A DNA stretch of 64,000 bases from Symbiodinium natans (taxonomy: Eukaryota > Sar > Dinophyceae > Suessiales > Symbiodiniaceae). This document shows, one piece after another, positions 8,973 through 19,023 of the stretch (its first letter is position 1; each line of letters opens with the position of its first letter). The notes under the pieces are model-generated. The model was given only the letters and a program-made list of their open reading frames with translations, had not been told where the DNA came from and ran no database searches. Position numbers and translations under genes: made by a program. Location of the stretch: contig CAJNDS010002084.1 of the NCBI GenBank assembly GCA_905221605.1, forward strand, positions 612,472 through 676,471. The letters are read 5' to 3'.

Positions 8973-9038
8973 AGGGTTTAGGGTTTAGGGTTTAGGGTTT
9001 AGGGTTTAGGGTTTAGGGTTTAGGGTTTAGGGTTTAGG
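8973..9038 (+). repeat. Interstitial TTTAGGG array
   Basis: Nine TTTAGGG units downstream of the exon at 8893-8943. Confidence 0.95.
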
Positions 9039-9060
9039 GGAGCAACTACTAGTTGCTAGG

Positions 9061-9165
9061 ATGCCCAGTAGTACCCTTATTCCCTTTTTGCGGGGTTTAG
9101 GTTCTCTTATAAACCCCTTTTAAGCAAAAAAGGGCACCCTTTTTAAGCCTGGGTTACTGGGCAGC
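9061..9165 (+). mobile_element. Element A-like copy abutting element C1
   Basis: ATGCCCAGTAGTACCC at the left and GGTTACTGGGCA at the right are inverted. The interior has the paired AGGTTCTCTTATAAACCCC and GGGCACCC segments of family A and E. Element C1 begins two bases later. Confidence 0.65.
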
Positions 9166-9166
9166 C

Positions 9167-9270
9167 TACTATGTGCTTAAGAAAAGGATAGAGAAGAACA
9201 AATAATAATCCCCATATTGCCCTTATAAGGAAGAATGTTTTTGTTTTTGCGAGTCTTAAGCAACTAGTAG
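9167..9270 (+). mobile_element. Element C1
   Basis: CTACTATGTGCTTAAG and CTTAAGCAACTAGTAG are the inverted ends shared with copies at 12239, 18928, 41769 and 47988. Confidence 0.75.
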
Positions 9271-9302
9271 ATAAACCTTATAACCGTATGTGCATATATA
9301 TA

Positions 9303-9327
9303 GAAAGAGAGAGAGAGAGAGAGAGTA
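9303..9327 (+). repeat. GA dinucleotide microsatellite
   Basis: About ten GA units. A similar run occurs at 23937-23958. Confidence 0.9.
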
Positions 9328-9399
9328 AAATGTAAGTATAATATCCTATTCATAAAACGAATATATACCTCTGCCCTGCAGCAGTGCGACGATTTATCT

Positions 9400-9570
9400 A
9401 TGTCTATACCGTCCATATCTATACCTATATCCATATCTATATCTATATCTATATCTATACCTATAATATCTATATTTATATCGATATCAATATCTATGTC
9501 GATGTCGATGTCGATATCTATATCTATATCTATGTAACTAAACAAATGAATAAAAAATGTACATATATAT
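9400..9570 (+). repeat. TATCTA/CGATAT hexanucleotide microsatellite
   Basis: Interrupted ATCTAT and ATCGAT-type units. Open frames here on both strands (Ile-Asp or Tyr-Ile runs) are a by-product of the repeat and not genes. A C-run of about 30 follows at 9609-9638. Confidence 0.95.
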
Positions 9571-10570
9571 ATATATGTATGCAATCCGAGCACCTGTTTA
9601 ATTAATACCCCCCTCCCCCCCCCCCCCCCCCCCCCCCCACATTTAAAGAAACTTTTTTCGTCGAGAAGCCCGCCGGAAGACTGCTTTCCATTACGGGGGT
9701 TTTCGTATGGGCCAATACCAGCACATTTAACGAATTTTTGTTTCTAGAAGCTGAGGCCCTTCAGAAAGCTTGGATTTCTTATGTGATTGCTTACTGGAGG
9801 AGAGACGTTTTCATTCTTTCCTGAGCTACACCTTATGGGCTCTGCCCGGCAAAGACAGCATCACATTTATAAAAAGGGACCACAATTATTGGAGGCCCTG
9901 GGGGGGAGCCCTACCGTTTTCAATACATTCCTACTGTTTTTAATAAAGAATCCATACATTGCCATGGTCTTATTATTGCGGCGCCCTGCCTTTCTTATTG
10001 CGGTGGGGGGGGGGGGGATTAAACATGTGCTCGGTTTATGTGTAATAGGCTGTACTACAAGCTCCTGAGGGTTCAGGGTGTTAAGTGTCTAAAATATGGG
10101 GGAAGTCTGAGGAGGGGCCTGGGAGTTTGAATGAAGTAGGGGTCCTCATACAGCCATGAGGCCTTGGAAAGCCATGATTTGAGCTGAAGTCCTGAAGATG
10201 TGAATGGTTTAGGGTTTAGGGTTTTTAGGGTTTAGGGTTTAAGGTTTAGGCCCAAGTTAAACCCTACCAAGTCCGCAGTTACAAATCTTTGCTGTAATGC
10301 CAAAAGACAAGAATGAGAGGCAACCTCAACAGCATCCAGCCAAGCAACGAAGCCCACTGCGCCTCGCAAAGCCACACAACTCTGGACCAGGAGGATCCAG
10401 CCGCCCAACACCCTGAACCTCAAACCCTAAACCCTGAACCCTTGAAGCCCCTGAGCCCTGAACCCCAGAAGCCCCTACGAAGTCTAGAAGCCCTAAACCC
10501 TGAACCCTTAAACCCTAAACCCGTAAACTTGAACCGGAACCCGAGAAGGCCCTGAAGAGAAGCCCCATAG

Positions 10571-10620
10571 GTGGACGTCTTCAGCTCCTCTGTGCTCAGC
10601 GTCCTTCAGCCCCTTCGGCC
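10571..10620 (+). CDS. Candidate small exon (VDVFSSSVLSVLQPLRP)
   Basis: After CATAG the frame reads VDVFSSSVLSVLQPLRP before the ATT microsatellite. It could be a C-terminal exon of the kinase gene. Support is limited to frame and composition. Confidence 0.3.
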
Positions 10621-10627
10621 CGGATGT

Positions 10628-10825
10628 ATTATTATTACTCTTATTATTATTAGTATTATTATATTACTATTATTATCATTAGTATTATTATTACTATTAT
10701 TATTAGTATTATTATTACTATTATTATTGTTATTATTATTGTCATCATGATTATTAGTATGTCTTTTCATGTTGATTATAGTTGTGGTTCTTATTTGTTG
10801 TTGTTATTCTTATTGTTGTTGTAAG
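10628..10825 (+). repeat. ATT/TTA trinucleotide microsatellite
   Basis: Long interrupted array of ATT, with units such as ACT, AGT and GTT in its later part. Confidence 0.95.
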
Positions 10826-10900
10826 GGAATCCTACTATTTGGGGGTCGATATTAGGTGTCCCTTCTTTTGGGAAACCCGCGTGTTGTGCCGGCGAGACTC

Positions 10901-11010
10901 CTAGGGCCCAGAGGAAAAAGCTCTTATTCCCTTTTGTGGGGGGTTTAGGTTCCCTTACAAGCCCCTTGAAACCAAAAAGGGCACCCTTTTTATTCCTATC
11001 CTGGGTCCAG
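10901..11010 (+). mobile_element. Element E6 with 4-bp target duplication ACTC
   Basis: CTAGGGCCCAGAGG at the left and TCCTGGGTCCAG at the right are family E ends. ACTC flanks both sides exactly. The interior has AGGTTCCCTTACAAGCCCC and AAAAAGGGCACCC. Confidence 0.8.
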
Positions 11011-12175
11011 ACTCTGATTTTCCTAAGCAAGCCGGATACATGATCCCTAAGGACCCTACACCCGTCTGCCCCTTTCCTCAGCAAAACTTCAGAACTGACC
11101 CCAAAGACGACCCACAAGCACCCAAAGCCCGCTTGGTTGTCCGAGCTAGGAACAAGACCCTTGCAAAGCTTGCCTTGCGCTCGGCTGGGTGCTTGCAGAT
11201 GGACCGCCGGAAGGTTGCGCGCCAAGGCTGCAATGTCCCCTGAAGCCTCAGAAAGATGCAGCCCTAAGCGGTTTAGGGTTTAGGGTTAAACTGGCCCGGT
11301 CAAACAAGACGAACCTGGGTCGTCAAGGTAGGACTGTCGATATGACGAGGTGCACTCCAATAATCCTTATGGGTTATCATGACTACCGCTACTAATTGCC
11401 ATGAGTACAAGATTATAGTTCTTATCACCATTCATGGTTAGTATTAACTTATTGATATTTGTATTGGTAGTGAGACTCTTTTTGTGTTGGGGGGGGTCAA
11501 TCTCAGTCAAGCCCACACTCAGTGCAAGTGGCAAGTGGCGAAGTGCTGTCTGAGGTGCGTGGGGCTTTTTGGGATGTCACTGGTTTCCCTCTACTTGGCT
11601 TCTCTGCGCCAGGGCTAATGCAGAGCTTTTCTTGACGGGGGGCCGCTAGGTTGAAGAAGCCCGATGTTATCCCTGCCGCCCCCAAAATACAACATCGCCC
11701 CTGTTATTTTGAGAATACCTACAGGCCCCCATTAGGACCGTGAGGGGGAGGGGGGGGCGGGGGAGACGCATCAGTGTTGCTGTGTAGAAGGCCCCCTTAT
11801 TTTCCGATAGCGGGTCTGCGGGGGCTGGTGCTAAAGGAACGCGCCAGGAGCCCCGCAGGATCTGCAGTCGACTCCTTTCAGAGCTGCCCCTGATAGAACG
11901 GTGGGGCCATTTTCGGCTGAATTCGCCAGTTCACCCTTGTGCGACTTTTGTAAGCAGTCTGGCCGAACGTCGCAAGAATCTGTCTGTGGAAGCCCTCTGC
12001 AACGTAGAGGACTGCACCAATCAAGCTCGACCCCGAGTGCCCAAAACAAAAAGAAAAACACGAGAGCAGCAGCAAGGCGCGATCCAACCCACTTTCTGCG
12101 CACTTCTGGCCCCCAAGGGTGTTTAGGTTGCGGGATGTCTTCCAGCGGCACTTGCGCCACTTGAAGATATCGCAG

Positions 12176-12229
12176 GTCTCGTCTCTGATTACAATCCGCA
12201 CCCTCGACTTGGTCAACTTATGCCTTGAG
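12176..12229 (+). CDS. Exon of unknown gene (LITIRTLDLVNLCLE)
   Basis: After CGCAG the frame reads VSSLITIRTLDLVNLCLE and ends GAG before GC. The phase-0 junction continues at 12471 with AFIPYSKTMKKAAP; both junctions share GCC. Element C2 lies in the intron. No family recognised. Confidence 0.55.
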
Positions 12230-12238
12230 GCCCCTCAC

Positions 12239-12347
12239 CTACTATTTGCTTAAGAACCCCAAAAGAATAATAAAAAAAAACAACAATCCCTATGTTACCC
12301 TTAAGAAGGAAGAATGTTCTTTTTCGGGGTTCTTAAGCAATTAGTAG
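12239..12347 (+). mobile_element. Element C2
   Basis: CTACTATTTGCTTAAGAACCCC and GGGGTTCTTAAGCAATTAGTAG are near-perfect inverted ends of about 22 bp, with a low-complexity A-rich middle. It lies within the intron between the exons at 12176 and 12471. Confidence 0.85.
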
Positions 12348-12470
12348 TGGCCTTACCCCCCACACCCCCTGGACCGGTGCTGTTAGCCTCGGGCTCAGAG
12401 CAGATATGGAAGCAACGAAGGGGAACGTGACAGCACAACCTTCACATTTGTGTGCCTTCCGCCGTCGCAG

Positions 12471-12515
12471 GCCTTCATACCCTACTCCAAGACCATGAAG
12501 AAAGCAGCACCGACA
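12471..12515 (+). CDS. Exon of unknown gene (AFIPYSKTMKKAAP)
   Basis: The exon opens after GTCGCAG and reads AFIPYSKTMKKAAPTP before an in-frame stop. The true donor probably lies before that stop. It joins in phase to the exon at 12176. Confidence 0.5.
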
Positions 12516-13225
12516 CCTTAAGCCAAATGCCGATCCCAGGCAGCCAGGAATCCTCAAGACCTGATCCGGCAGCGAGCCTGAAGCAAGATCCTAACACGTC
12601 TAGCCGTCTAACCGGTCTAACCCTTAAACATCCCAAACCCTAACCAACAACCCGGCAAGCCTCACGCCTGAAAAGCGCCGCCGACCGCGGGAGCGTCTGG
12701 GCCGCATCCGGCGGGATGGGATTTCGCATATACATAAGGCCAATATGTCTACTGTTCTCATGGTTACAGGTATAGAGGGGCGGGATCTTGCGCAGACATG
12801 CAGTGCAAAAAGTCTCCAAACCTGAACCATGGACCTCAGGGGTCCCTAACCCTAAACCCTAAACCCTAAACCCTAAACCCTAAACCCTCAACCCTAAACC
12901 CTAAACCCTAAAAACCCTTAAGGTACACCCTGCAACAGCCGAGGGTGGACCCTGTGGGGTGTTGCTCTCTTGGCAGTTTGGGCTTAGGGTTTAGGATTCT
13001 AAGTTCCTTAGCGACAACAAGCAAGACCTGCTTCCCAGCAGCTTCAGCTACAAACCTCGAGATTTGAAAGCTCGACCTGGTTACGACGGCCCCTAACTCC
13101 AAATGGCTCTTGCCTCTACCTAAAATACCTAAAGAAGCAGGCTTGGAAGCCGCAACACTGCCGGGAGGATTCACCATACGGGCTCCTGTTTGACTCCCCA
13201 ATAGTAGGACAGGGTCATTGGGGGG

Positions 13226-13358
13226 GTTTTTGTACAGGGGTCGGAATATTTACCAGTATTCCCTGATGGTCGCTTTGTAACTATACCATAATAACCCCCC
13301 CCCCCCCCCAGAACCCTATTCTAACTATTCAAGCCCCTATATTACCTTCATGGCATAG
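13226..13358 (+). mobile_element. Element F2
   Basis: It carries the family F blocks: AGTATTCCCTGATGGTC, AACTATACCATAATAACCCC, then CCTATTCTAACTATTCAAG and CCCCTATATTACC. Its right end supplies the ATAG acceptor of the exon at 13359. A C-run of 14 lies in the middle. Confidence 0.65.
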
Positions 13359-13442
13359 TTTGGACTTGGGGATGTGTGGAATTTGCCCCAGGGCCTGTAC
13401 AGCCATGCGGTCATCCTGGTGGCAGGCCGGGACAGGGTGCAG
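13359..13442 (+). CDS. Unknown gene, exon 1 of a three-exon chain
   Basis: Reads FGLGDVWNLPQGLYSHAV and then ILVAGRDRVQ, 28 codons, ending CAG before a GC donor. It joins in phase 0 to the exon at 13523. The product reads like a soluble globular domain; no family recognised. Confidence 0.65.
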
Positions 13443-13522
13443 GCTGTATCGGGTTATGGGTACTTGTACCACTTACTAAACCCTAAACCCCAAACCCTAA
13501 ACCCTAAACCCTGAACCTCTAG

Positions 13523-13567
13523 GCCTGGGGGACGACGTTTGAGGCTGAGCAGGGGCTGACGTACCAC
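13523..13567 (+). CDS. Unknown gene, exon 2
   Basis: Fifteen codons, AWGTTFEAEQGLTYH. The donor GTCTTGCC matches the start of the next exon, GTACTGCC, at seven of eight bases, so the intron (which contains element A2) sits between near-identical 8-bp repeats. Confidence 0.65.
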
Positions 13568-13600
13568 GTCTTGCCGACCCTCGACCCCTAAACCCCATTC

Positions 13601-13706
13601 TTGGCAGCCCAGTGAACTCTTCACCCTTGTTGGTTCTGGTTTCTCTTACGGAATAACCAGCCCAAAAAGGGTGCCCTTCTTTTCATATAGTTACTGGGCT
13701 ACCAAG
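13601..13706 (+). mobile_element. Element A2
   Basis: CTTGGCAGCCCAGTG at the left and TTACTGGGCTACCAAG at the right are inverted. The flanks CATT and TATT agree at three of four bases. It lies inside the intron between 13567 and 13777. Confidence 0.85.
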
Positions 13707-13776
13707 TATTCTCTGAAATAATTCTTTTGTGAAGATTTATTGGGCTCCCTGGGTACTCCCCTGAATGTTGTAAAAG

Positions 13777-13845
13777 GTACTGCCTCTTCTGGCCGTGTCG
13801 GAAGATGCGTCGCAGCAGATCACCCAGCTGCACGGGCGCCTGGAT
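13777..13845 (+). CDS. Unknown gene, exon 3
   Basis: Twenty-three codons read VLPLLAVSEDASQQITQL and then HGRLD, ending GAT before a GC donor. The composition suggests a helix or coiled coil. Later exons may include 14555 (VQSNVHGGFKAISP). Confidence 0.6.
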
Positions 13846-14554
13846 GCCCGTTCCTGAAACCCTGCAGCCCTAGAGCCTTAGGACCCTACAGCTGTAAAGC
13901 CCTAAACCCTGAGCCCCCAAGAACCCTAGTTACGGCCCCATAACCTTGAGAAGGGATTAGTGTTAGGCCTACAGCGTTTTCAGCATCAAGGTTGAAGCTA
14001 CACCTGTATACTGTAGGTCTCAAAAACAGATTACAAACTTAAGAAGTTTCTTTGGTCTTTGTTGCAACGCGGAAACCTGTTAGGGCTTAGGGCTGTAGGG
14101 ACCTCCTGCGAGTGAGTTGGGGCTGGAGGGTGGGCATTTCCGGATCCACGATTTTTCCAATCTTGCAAAACCTATGCAGTACGCCCAGTAGTGCTTACTG
14201 GACTGGGATCGCTTTTAAACCTCGGTAAACGTGATAGGGTCACCGGGGAACTCAGGAATCCTCAAACGCGCCCTAACGACCTTAGAAGCCTTGAATCCCA
14301 ACTTCCTCACACCCCAAGGCCCTCTTCGGGTGAGAGTTCCCAAAACCCCCTCATATTGCCATCACTACGACGAACCCTTGAACCCTGAGCTCGAACCAAG
14401 GCTGCACATACCAAGCCCCGAAGCCACATTCTCACCAACCCTGATCCCTGACGCCTTCCCAACAAAAAAGGCCTACCTGCAAGCTCCGTAGTTTTTGTGG
14501 GGAGGGGCGGCTTCAATCCATCTACCTCGGGCACCCCAAAAAATTGACGCCAAT

Positions 14555-14612
14555 CCGGAAAAAGTGCAGAGCAATGTCCATGGTGGCTTTAAGGCAATCA
14601 GCCCTGGTGAGG
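14555..14612 (+). CDS. Candidate exon (VQSNVHGGFKAISPGE)
   Basis: The frame around here reads KVQSNVHGGFKAISPGE before a GC donor. It is in an otherwise telomere-like CCCTAAA-rich stretch. The 5' boundary is unclear. Confidence 0.35.
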
Positions 14613-14684
14613 CGAAACCCCAAACCCTAAGCCATCGGCCCAAAACCCTGACCCCCCGACCCCCAAACCTTAATCACTAAGCTT

Positions 14685-14826
14685 TGTTGGTATAAGGGGG
14701 AACATCCCAAACTAAGCCATAAACCCTTCTGCACCTCAAAACAAAACACCTTACATATAGGGACTACATAACCCCCGGTTATAATCCCGATTAAGGAGCT
14801 GTTAGTATAAGGGGGAACAGCCCAAC
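14685..14826 (+). mobile_element. Element D1 (rearranged)
   Basis: Two copies of the family D end GTATAAGGGGGAACA lie about 120 bp apart in the same orientation, with ATAATCCCGATTAAGG before the second. It looks like a partial copy next to a fuller one. Confidence 0.55.
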
Positions 14827-14829
14827 ACT

Positions 14830-14895
14830 AAACTCGCCACCGGAGAGCTCCCAATCGAGGCCCTGGAGCCCAGAGCCACCAAGGCCGTCGCCCGG
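14830..14895 (+). CDS. Exon of unknown gene (GELPIEALEPRATKAVAR)
   Basis: Reads KLATGELPIEALEPRATK and then AVAR before GTTTCGGG, a GT donor. It joins in phase to 15087. The 5' boundary is not clear because element D1 ends a few bases upstream. Confidence 0.5.
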
Positions 14896-14919
14896 GTTTC
14901 GGGCAGTAGGGGTTTAGGG

Positions 14920-15005
14920 GTTCAAGGGTTTAGGGCTTTAGGGCTTTAGGGCTTTAGGGCTTTAGGGCTTTAGGGCTTTAGGGCTTTAGTGCTTTAGGGT
15001 TCAGG
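14920..15005 (+). repeat. Telomere-variant 8-mer array (GGGCTTTA)
   Basis: About nine tandem GGGCTTTA units, an 8-bp variant of the telomere repeat. Confidence 0.9.
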
Positions 15006-15086
15006 GCGTAGTCCCTGCCTGACCCTGAACCTCTCAGTGCTCGGGGTTCAGCAGCTAGTTCTAGGGTGTCTTTGGTTTTGAGGCAG

Positions 15087-15128
15087 CACCGGGCCGCGGT
15101 TCAAAAGGCCTCTGTACAGCTCACGGAC
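15087..15128 (+). CDS. Exon of unknown gene (HRAAVQKASVQLTD)
   Basis: Fourteen codons, HRAAVQKASVQLTD. The donor GTACCCGGG recurs as GTACCGGG at the start of the next exon, so the intron again lies between direct repeats. Confidence 0.55.
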
Positions 15129-15313
15129 GTACCCGGGGCCAGCAAAAGAAAGAATGTTTCATAGTAGGGAATCAGGGACCCACCTACTAGAATAGAACTC
15201 CTTTGCAGCTCTATATGGGGAAGAACTAGGAAGTATAACCCCTATACAAGAGCCCCTCCTCCCGGCCCTGAGCCAAGAGAACCCCAACACCCCCCAAGAA
15301 AAAGTCGGGGCAG

Positions 15314-15418
15314 GTACCGGGTTCCGGTGGCGAGCAAGATGACACCAGAGACGGTGTGCGGCCGTCGCAGTTTGCGTCCGCAGAAACGCGGACCAGTCTT
15401 GAGACTCTTCTTCGCCCA
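15314..15418 (+). CDS. Exon of unknown gene, Ser/Arg/Asp-rich
   Basis: Thirty-five codons read VPGSGGEQDDTRDGVRPS and then QFASAETRTSLETLLRP, ending before GTAAAC, a good GT donor. Joined to the previous exon the chain reads QLTDVPGSGGEQDD. Confidence 0.55.
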
Positions 15419-16766
15419 GTAAACAGCAAACAGGGGTAGGTTGGAACATTTTTCTAAATTGTGCTGCCCTATAACGTACTCTGAAGCCGAAAAAATGTGT
15501 TTTTTTCGGGCCCCCAAGACCACCCCAGAAATGGTCAACTTGAATACGAGCCCTCGGGTCAAAAACCCTCAGGCCTAGACCCTTCAAGCCTTACAAGTCT
15601 AAGCACGATGTTTCCTTGCCAACGTCAATGGAACAAAAAATAAATGCCAATTTCATCTTGGTTGACATTCACTTGCTGATCAAACAGTTCCAGCTTTAGC
15701 TATTTTCACATTTCTGTTTTTGTAGTATCCGTCATTGTGACTCCAACTCCTCGATGGTTACAGTCAACTATGGGAGAAATTCGGCTCTTTGGTCTTATTA
15801 CCTTGAGATTGGTGTTCGTGTTAGTGTGATGATCTGCTACTAATGATTAACCTGTATTTCACGATATCAAGGCCCCAAGTGGGCCCGCAGGAGCCATAAA
15901 CCCGAAACCCGAAACCCCAAACCCTAAACCCTAAACCCTAAACCCTAACCCTAAACCCGAGAATAAGGCTAACTACAACTAGATGGGTGAAATTACAACC
16001 AGATGGGTAAAACTACAACTGAAATCTTGAAAACTGAGCTTCGATCTGAAGGATGTACCATAGGTTTTCTGAAGGGTTGTGTTTTCTCCTGTTTGGTTGT
16101 GTTTCGACCCGGTCGCAACCCTAAACCCTAACCCCCTTAAGGGTGTAGGGCACTAATCCCTGCCATCCGCCGCCAGGTCCCTCTACAAAGAATTTGCGGC
16201 CGCCGGGGTCTCTGGAGCTCGTCGAACTTGAATCTCAGAGGCTCCCTACACCCCCGAAACAAGGGTTTAGGGTTTAGGTTTAGGGTTTAGGGTTTAGGGG
16301 TTAGGGGTTAGGGTTTAGGGTTTAGGGTTTAGGGTTCACGCTCCTAAAACCCAAACCCCTAAGAAGGCAGGGCCCCGGAGGCTCCCTCGACCCCTGAACC
16401 TTCAACCCCAAAGAAAGCAGGGCCCCGCAGCCCTGCAACCCCTTTAAACCCCCCCCAAACCCCCCCCTGCCCCCCAAGTGTAAAATCCCAGTATAGTTCT
16501 ATTATAGTATATGGGGGGGGTCTTAATATTAGGGGGCAGGGGTGGTTTGATAGTGGGGGGGGGGGGGGGCTACACCCTTAGGAGGCTAAGCCCTAAACCC
16601 GGAAGCATTTTCCAAAATAGGCGTCCCTTTACCCCCCAAAAAGGGTTACCCCTATTTTCGGAAACCCCCATGTAAACCCTAAACCCTAAACCCTAAACCC
16701 TAAACCCTAAACACACCCAAACCCTAAACACCCTAAACCGAAGCCCCGTTTAGGGCAGCTCGGGGG

Positions 16767-16840
16767 TTCCCCAAGGTCGACGTCGACGTGGGCGACACGT
16801 TTCTGCAGAGGCTGACGTCGCCGACCGAAGGTGCTTCTTG
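16767..16840 (+). CDS. Candidate exon (VDVDVGDTFLQRLTSPTE)
   Basis: After CCCAAG the frame reads VDVDVGDTFLQRLTSPTE followed by GGTGC. Isolated between CCCTAAA and TTTAGGG-like stretches. Confidence 0.4.
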
Positions 16841-17095
16841 GTGCCATTTTTTTTTTCTGGGTTAGGGTTTGTGGTTTTGGGGGGTTTAGGGCCTTGTGCC
16901 GCTTAGCCGCCGCTTGTGTCGGGGAGGAGAGGGGGCTGAGCTGATGGGCCTTTCGCGCTCGCAAAGGCCATGATGTTCACAAGTCGTTTTCAAAACCCTA
17001 CACCCTAAACCCTAAACCCTAAACCCTAAACTTGAATCGTGGGCGCAACTTTTGGGCTTCAGGGCTTCAGGGTCCTGGGCCGTGTCTCACCGGAG

Positions 17096-17137
17096 GCAAC
17101 ACCAAGTGGACCGTCGTAGAGATCTACGACTACACCT
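17096..17137 (+). CDS. Unknown gene exon (NTKWTVVEIYDYT)
   Basis: The exon reads NTKWTVVEIYDYT and leaves one base. Joined to the exon at 17329 it gives YDYTWKGPMQKKYP in frame. Element A3 lies in the intron. Confidence 0.6.
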
Positions 17138-17138
17138 G

Positions 17139-17256
17139 CTTGATGGCCCAGTGGTGCCCTTTAATTACCCCTTTTTGTTGGGTTCTGGTTTCCCTTCTGA
17201 AACGGCCAGCCCAAAAAGGGGTGCCCTTATTCTTAGAGTATGGTTACAGGGCTACT
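17139..17256 (+). mobile_element. Element A3 with 4-bp target duplication CCTG
   Basis: CTTGATGGCCCAGTGG at the left and TTACAGGGCTACTATG at the right are decayed family A ends. CCTG flanks both sides exactly. Its right end has lost the AG, so it is inside an intron but does not supply the acceptor. Confidence 0.75.
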
Positions 17257-17328
17257 ATGCCTGTTGAGGGCTCAGTTGTTTTTTTTTCTCCGGAAGTGTC
17301 TGACAGTGAGGATCCTTTTCATATCAAG

Positions 17329-17375
17329 GGAAAGGGCCCATGCAGAAGAAGTACCCCAAAGAAGGCGACCCGAAT
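17329..17375 (+). CDS. Unknown gene exon (KGPMQKKYPKEGDPN)
   Basis: Two bases complete the split codon, then KGPMQKKYPKEGDPN follows. The donor is GTAGGG at 17376. The whole following intron corresponds to element F3. The chain continues FKASNRP at 17483. Confidence 0.6.
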
Positions 17376-17482
17376 GTAGGGACTTAATAATTAGAACAGG
17401 GTTTTGTGGGTTATTATAGCATATTCATAAAGGGACCATAAGGGAATACGATTAGTAGTTATTCCGACCCTATATTACCAAG
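17376..17482 (+). mobile_element. Element F3 occupying an entire intron
   Basis: The 107 bases from GTAGGGAC to TTACCAAG match the reverse complement of F2 over most of their length (TAATAATTAGAACAGGG, GGTTATTATAGCATA, GGACCATAAGGGAATAC). Both intron ends coincide with the element ends, giving a GT-AG intron. Confidence 0.6.
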
Positions 17483-17505
17483 TTCAAGGCCTCCAACCGC
17501 CCCTG
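17483..17505 (+). CDS. Unknown gene exon (FKASNRPC)
   Basis: Reads FKASNRPC and then TGA. It is either the last exon or a short exon whose donor lies before the stop. A T-run of 18 and a G-run of 20 follow immediately (17512-17553). Confidence 0.45.
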
Positions 17506-17889
17506 TTGAGTTTTTTTTTTTTTTTTTTTTTTTGGGGGGGGGGGGGGGGGGGGCGGGGTCGGTGTTTTTTTGCGTTTTTGGGGCTTTGCTGCCCTACTGA
17601 GTTTTCTTAGGTTTGTCAAGCTCCTTTGCTTTAGGTCATACGGTTGTTATTTATATTTATATTTTTGGAGGGGGGGGAGGAGAGGGGGGGGGTTAGGTGA
17701 ATGTGATGTTCTTGTGAATTTCTGTGGGTGGTTGTAAGGTTGTTTGGGGATTTGCTTTCCTTCTGTTTGTGTCGGTCACAAGAGCTTTGGGAGCTGCGGT
17801 TTGGGTTTTACAAGGGCTGGAGGTTAAGGGCTCAGGGCCTAGGGTTGTAGGGTTTAAGGTTCAAGGTCGAGGGTCTACAGGGTTGGGTT

Positions 17890-17995
17890 GTGATGTTCCC
17901 CCTTATACGAACAGTCCTCACTAGGGATTATAGTAGATTATAGTAACCCCTAGAATCCACATGAAGGGCTGTCAGTATAAGGGGGAACATCCCAA
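17890..17995 (+). mobile_element. Element D2
   Basis: TGATGTTCCCCCTTATACGA at the left and GTATAAGGGGGAACATCCC at the right are inverted over about 19 bp, with ACAGTCCT and AGGGCTGT inside. Confidence 0.85.
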
Positions 17996-18608
17996 GGGTT
18001 GGAGACTAGGGCTCACAGAGTTTAGGGTTTCATGGGCCTGAAGAGGGATTCATGCGGCCTCTTGGCTTGCAGGCTTCAGGGCTATCTGCCCTAAGAACCT
18101 GAAAACCCTAAACTCCAAGCCCTTAACCCCCAACCCTAAACCCCAAACCCCAAACCCTATATTCTGTGCAAACCCTAAACCCCAAACCCTAAACCCTAAA
18201 CCCCAAACCCTAAACCCTAAACCCTACTTCGCGGGTTGTTCGTGTGGGTTTGGCCGAGGTCCACATTGCTGGTACGCTGCCGGGACCCGCAGTTTTCATC
18301 CGGCTCGAGGTTCATCGGGTTTAGAGTTTAGGGTTTAGGGGTTAGGGGTTAGGGGTTTATAGGGGTTTAGGTGCTTGTAGGGGTTTAGGGTTGTTTAGGG
18401 GTTTATCGGGGTTTATAGCGGCTTATCGGGGCTTATCGGGGTTTTAGGGTTTAGGGTTTTTGGGGGCGTAAATTGAGTTAGAAGGAGACCATCTTGCTTG
18501 GTAAGTCTCATAGCAGCAACAAGATTTGGGCTCCTTAGCAGATGTTTTTAGCTATTGAGGCTTTTGTTTTTATAGGTTTCAGGCCTCATCTGTATCTGGG
18601 CTTAGGGT

Positions 18609-18796
18609 TCGCGCATGGGTATCTCCCAAAAGAGGGTACCGCTTGTATACCCACATGGAATTCGAATCACCTGAAGACCCACCAAGAAGGGTACCCTCTA
18701 GAGTGTTCCCCTTACACCATCAATCCTTCATAGGGATCAGAGTACCCCCTATGATAATCCCTATTAAAAGGACTGTCAGTATAAGGGGCCTCCCAA
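18609..18796 (+). mobile_element. Elements G1 and D3, overlapping
   Basis: 18619-18700 has the family G pieces CCCAAAAGAGGGTACC and AAGAAGGGTACCCTC (compare 53150-53232). 18702-18796 is a family D copy with GTGTTCCCCTTACACCATC and GACTGTCAGTATAAGGGG. The two share a border near 18700. Confidence 0.55.
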
Positions 18797-18849
18797 AAAG
18801 GCTACACCCTAAACCCTAAACCAAAAACCTTAAACCCTAAACCCTAAAC

Positions 18850-18924
18850 ATCGGTGGCCACATGGTCACATGTGCCATGGCCTCCGCTTTCCTTTTAAAC
18901 TGGATGGCTCAAGACGGTTCCTAA
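18850..18924 (+). CDS. Candidate exon, membrane-like (IGGHMVTCAMASAFLLNW)
   Basis: Reads IGGHMVTCAMASAFLLNWMA before a stop that precedes element C3. Upstream it emerges directly from CCCTAAA repeats, so the acceptor is unclear. Confidence 0.35.
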   Translation: MGGHMVTCAMASAFLLNWMAQDGS

Positions 18925-18927
18925 TTT

Positions 18928-19023
18928 CTACTATCTGCAGAAGAACCCCAACAATAAATCCCTCTTTTATATTGCCCTCATCAGGAAGAGCATTTTTTGG
19001 TGTGTTTCTTAAGCAAATAGTAG
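18928..19023 (+). mobile_element. Element C3
   Basis: CTACTATCTGCAGAAGAACC and TTTCTTAAGCAAATAGTAG are inverted ends. The flanks ATTT and ATTC agree at three of four bases. Confidence 0.8.

Noticed and set aside
9264-9605. 109-codon minus-strand frame with Ile-Asp runs
   Set aside because: It comes from the TATCGA/TATCTA microsatellite, not a gene.
11831-12216. Two overlapping minus-strand frames of about 110 codons
   Set aside because: They overlap each other in different frames and overlie a + strand exon (12176-12229) that has matching splice sites and phase.
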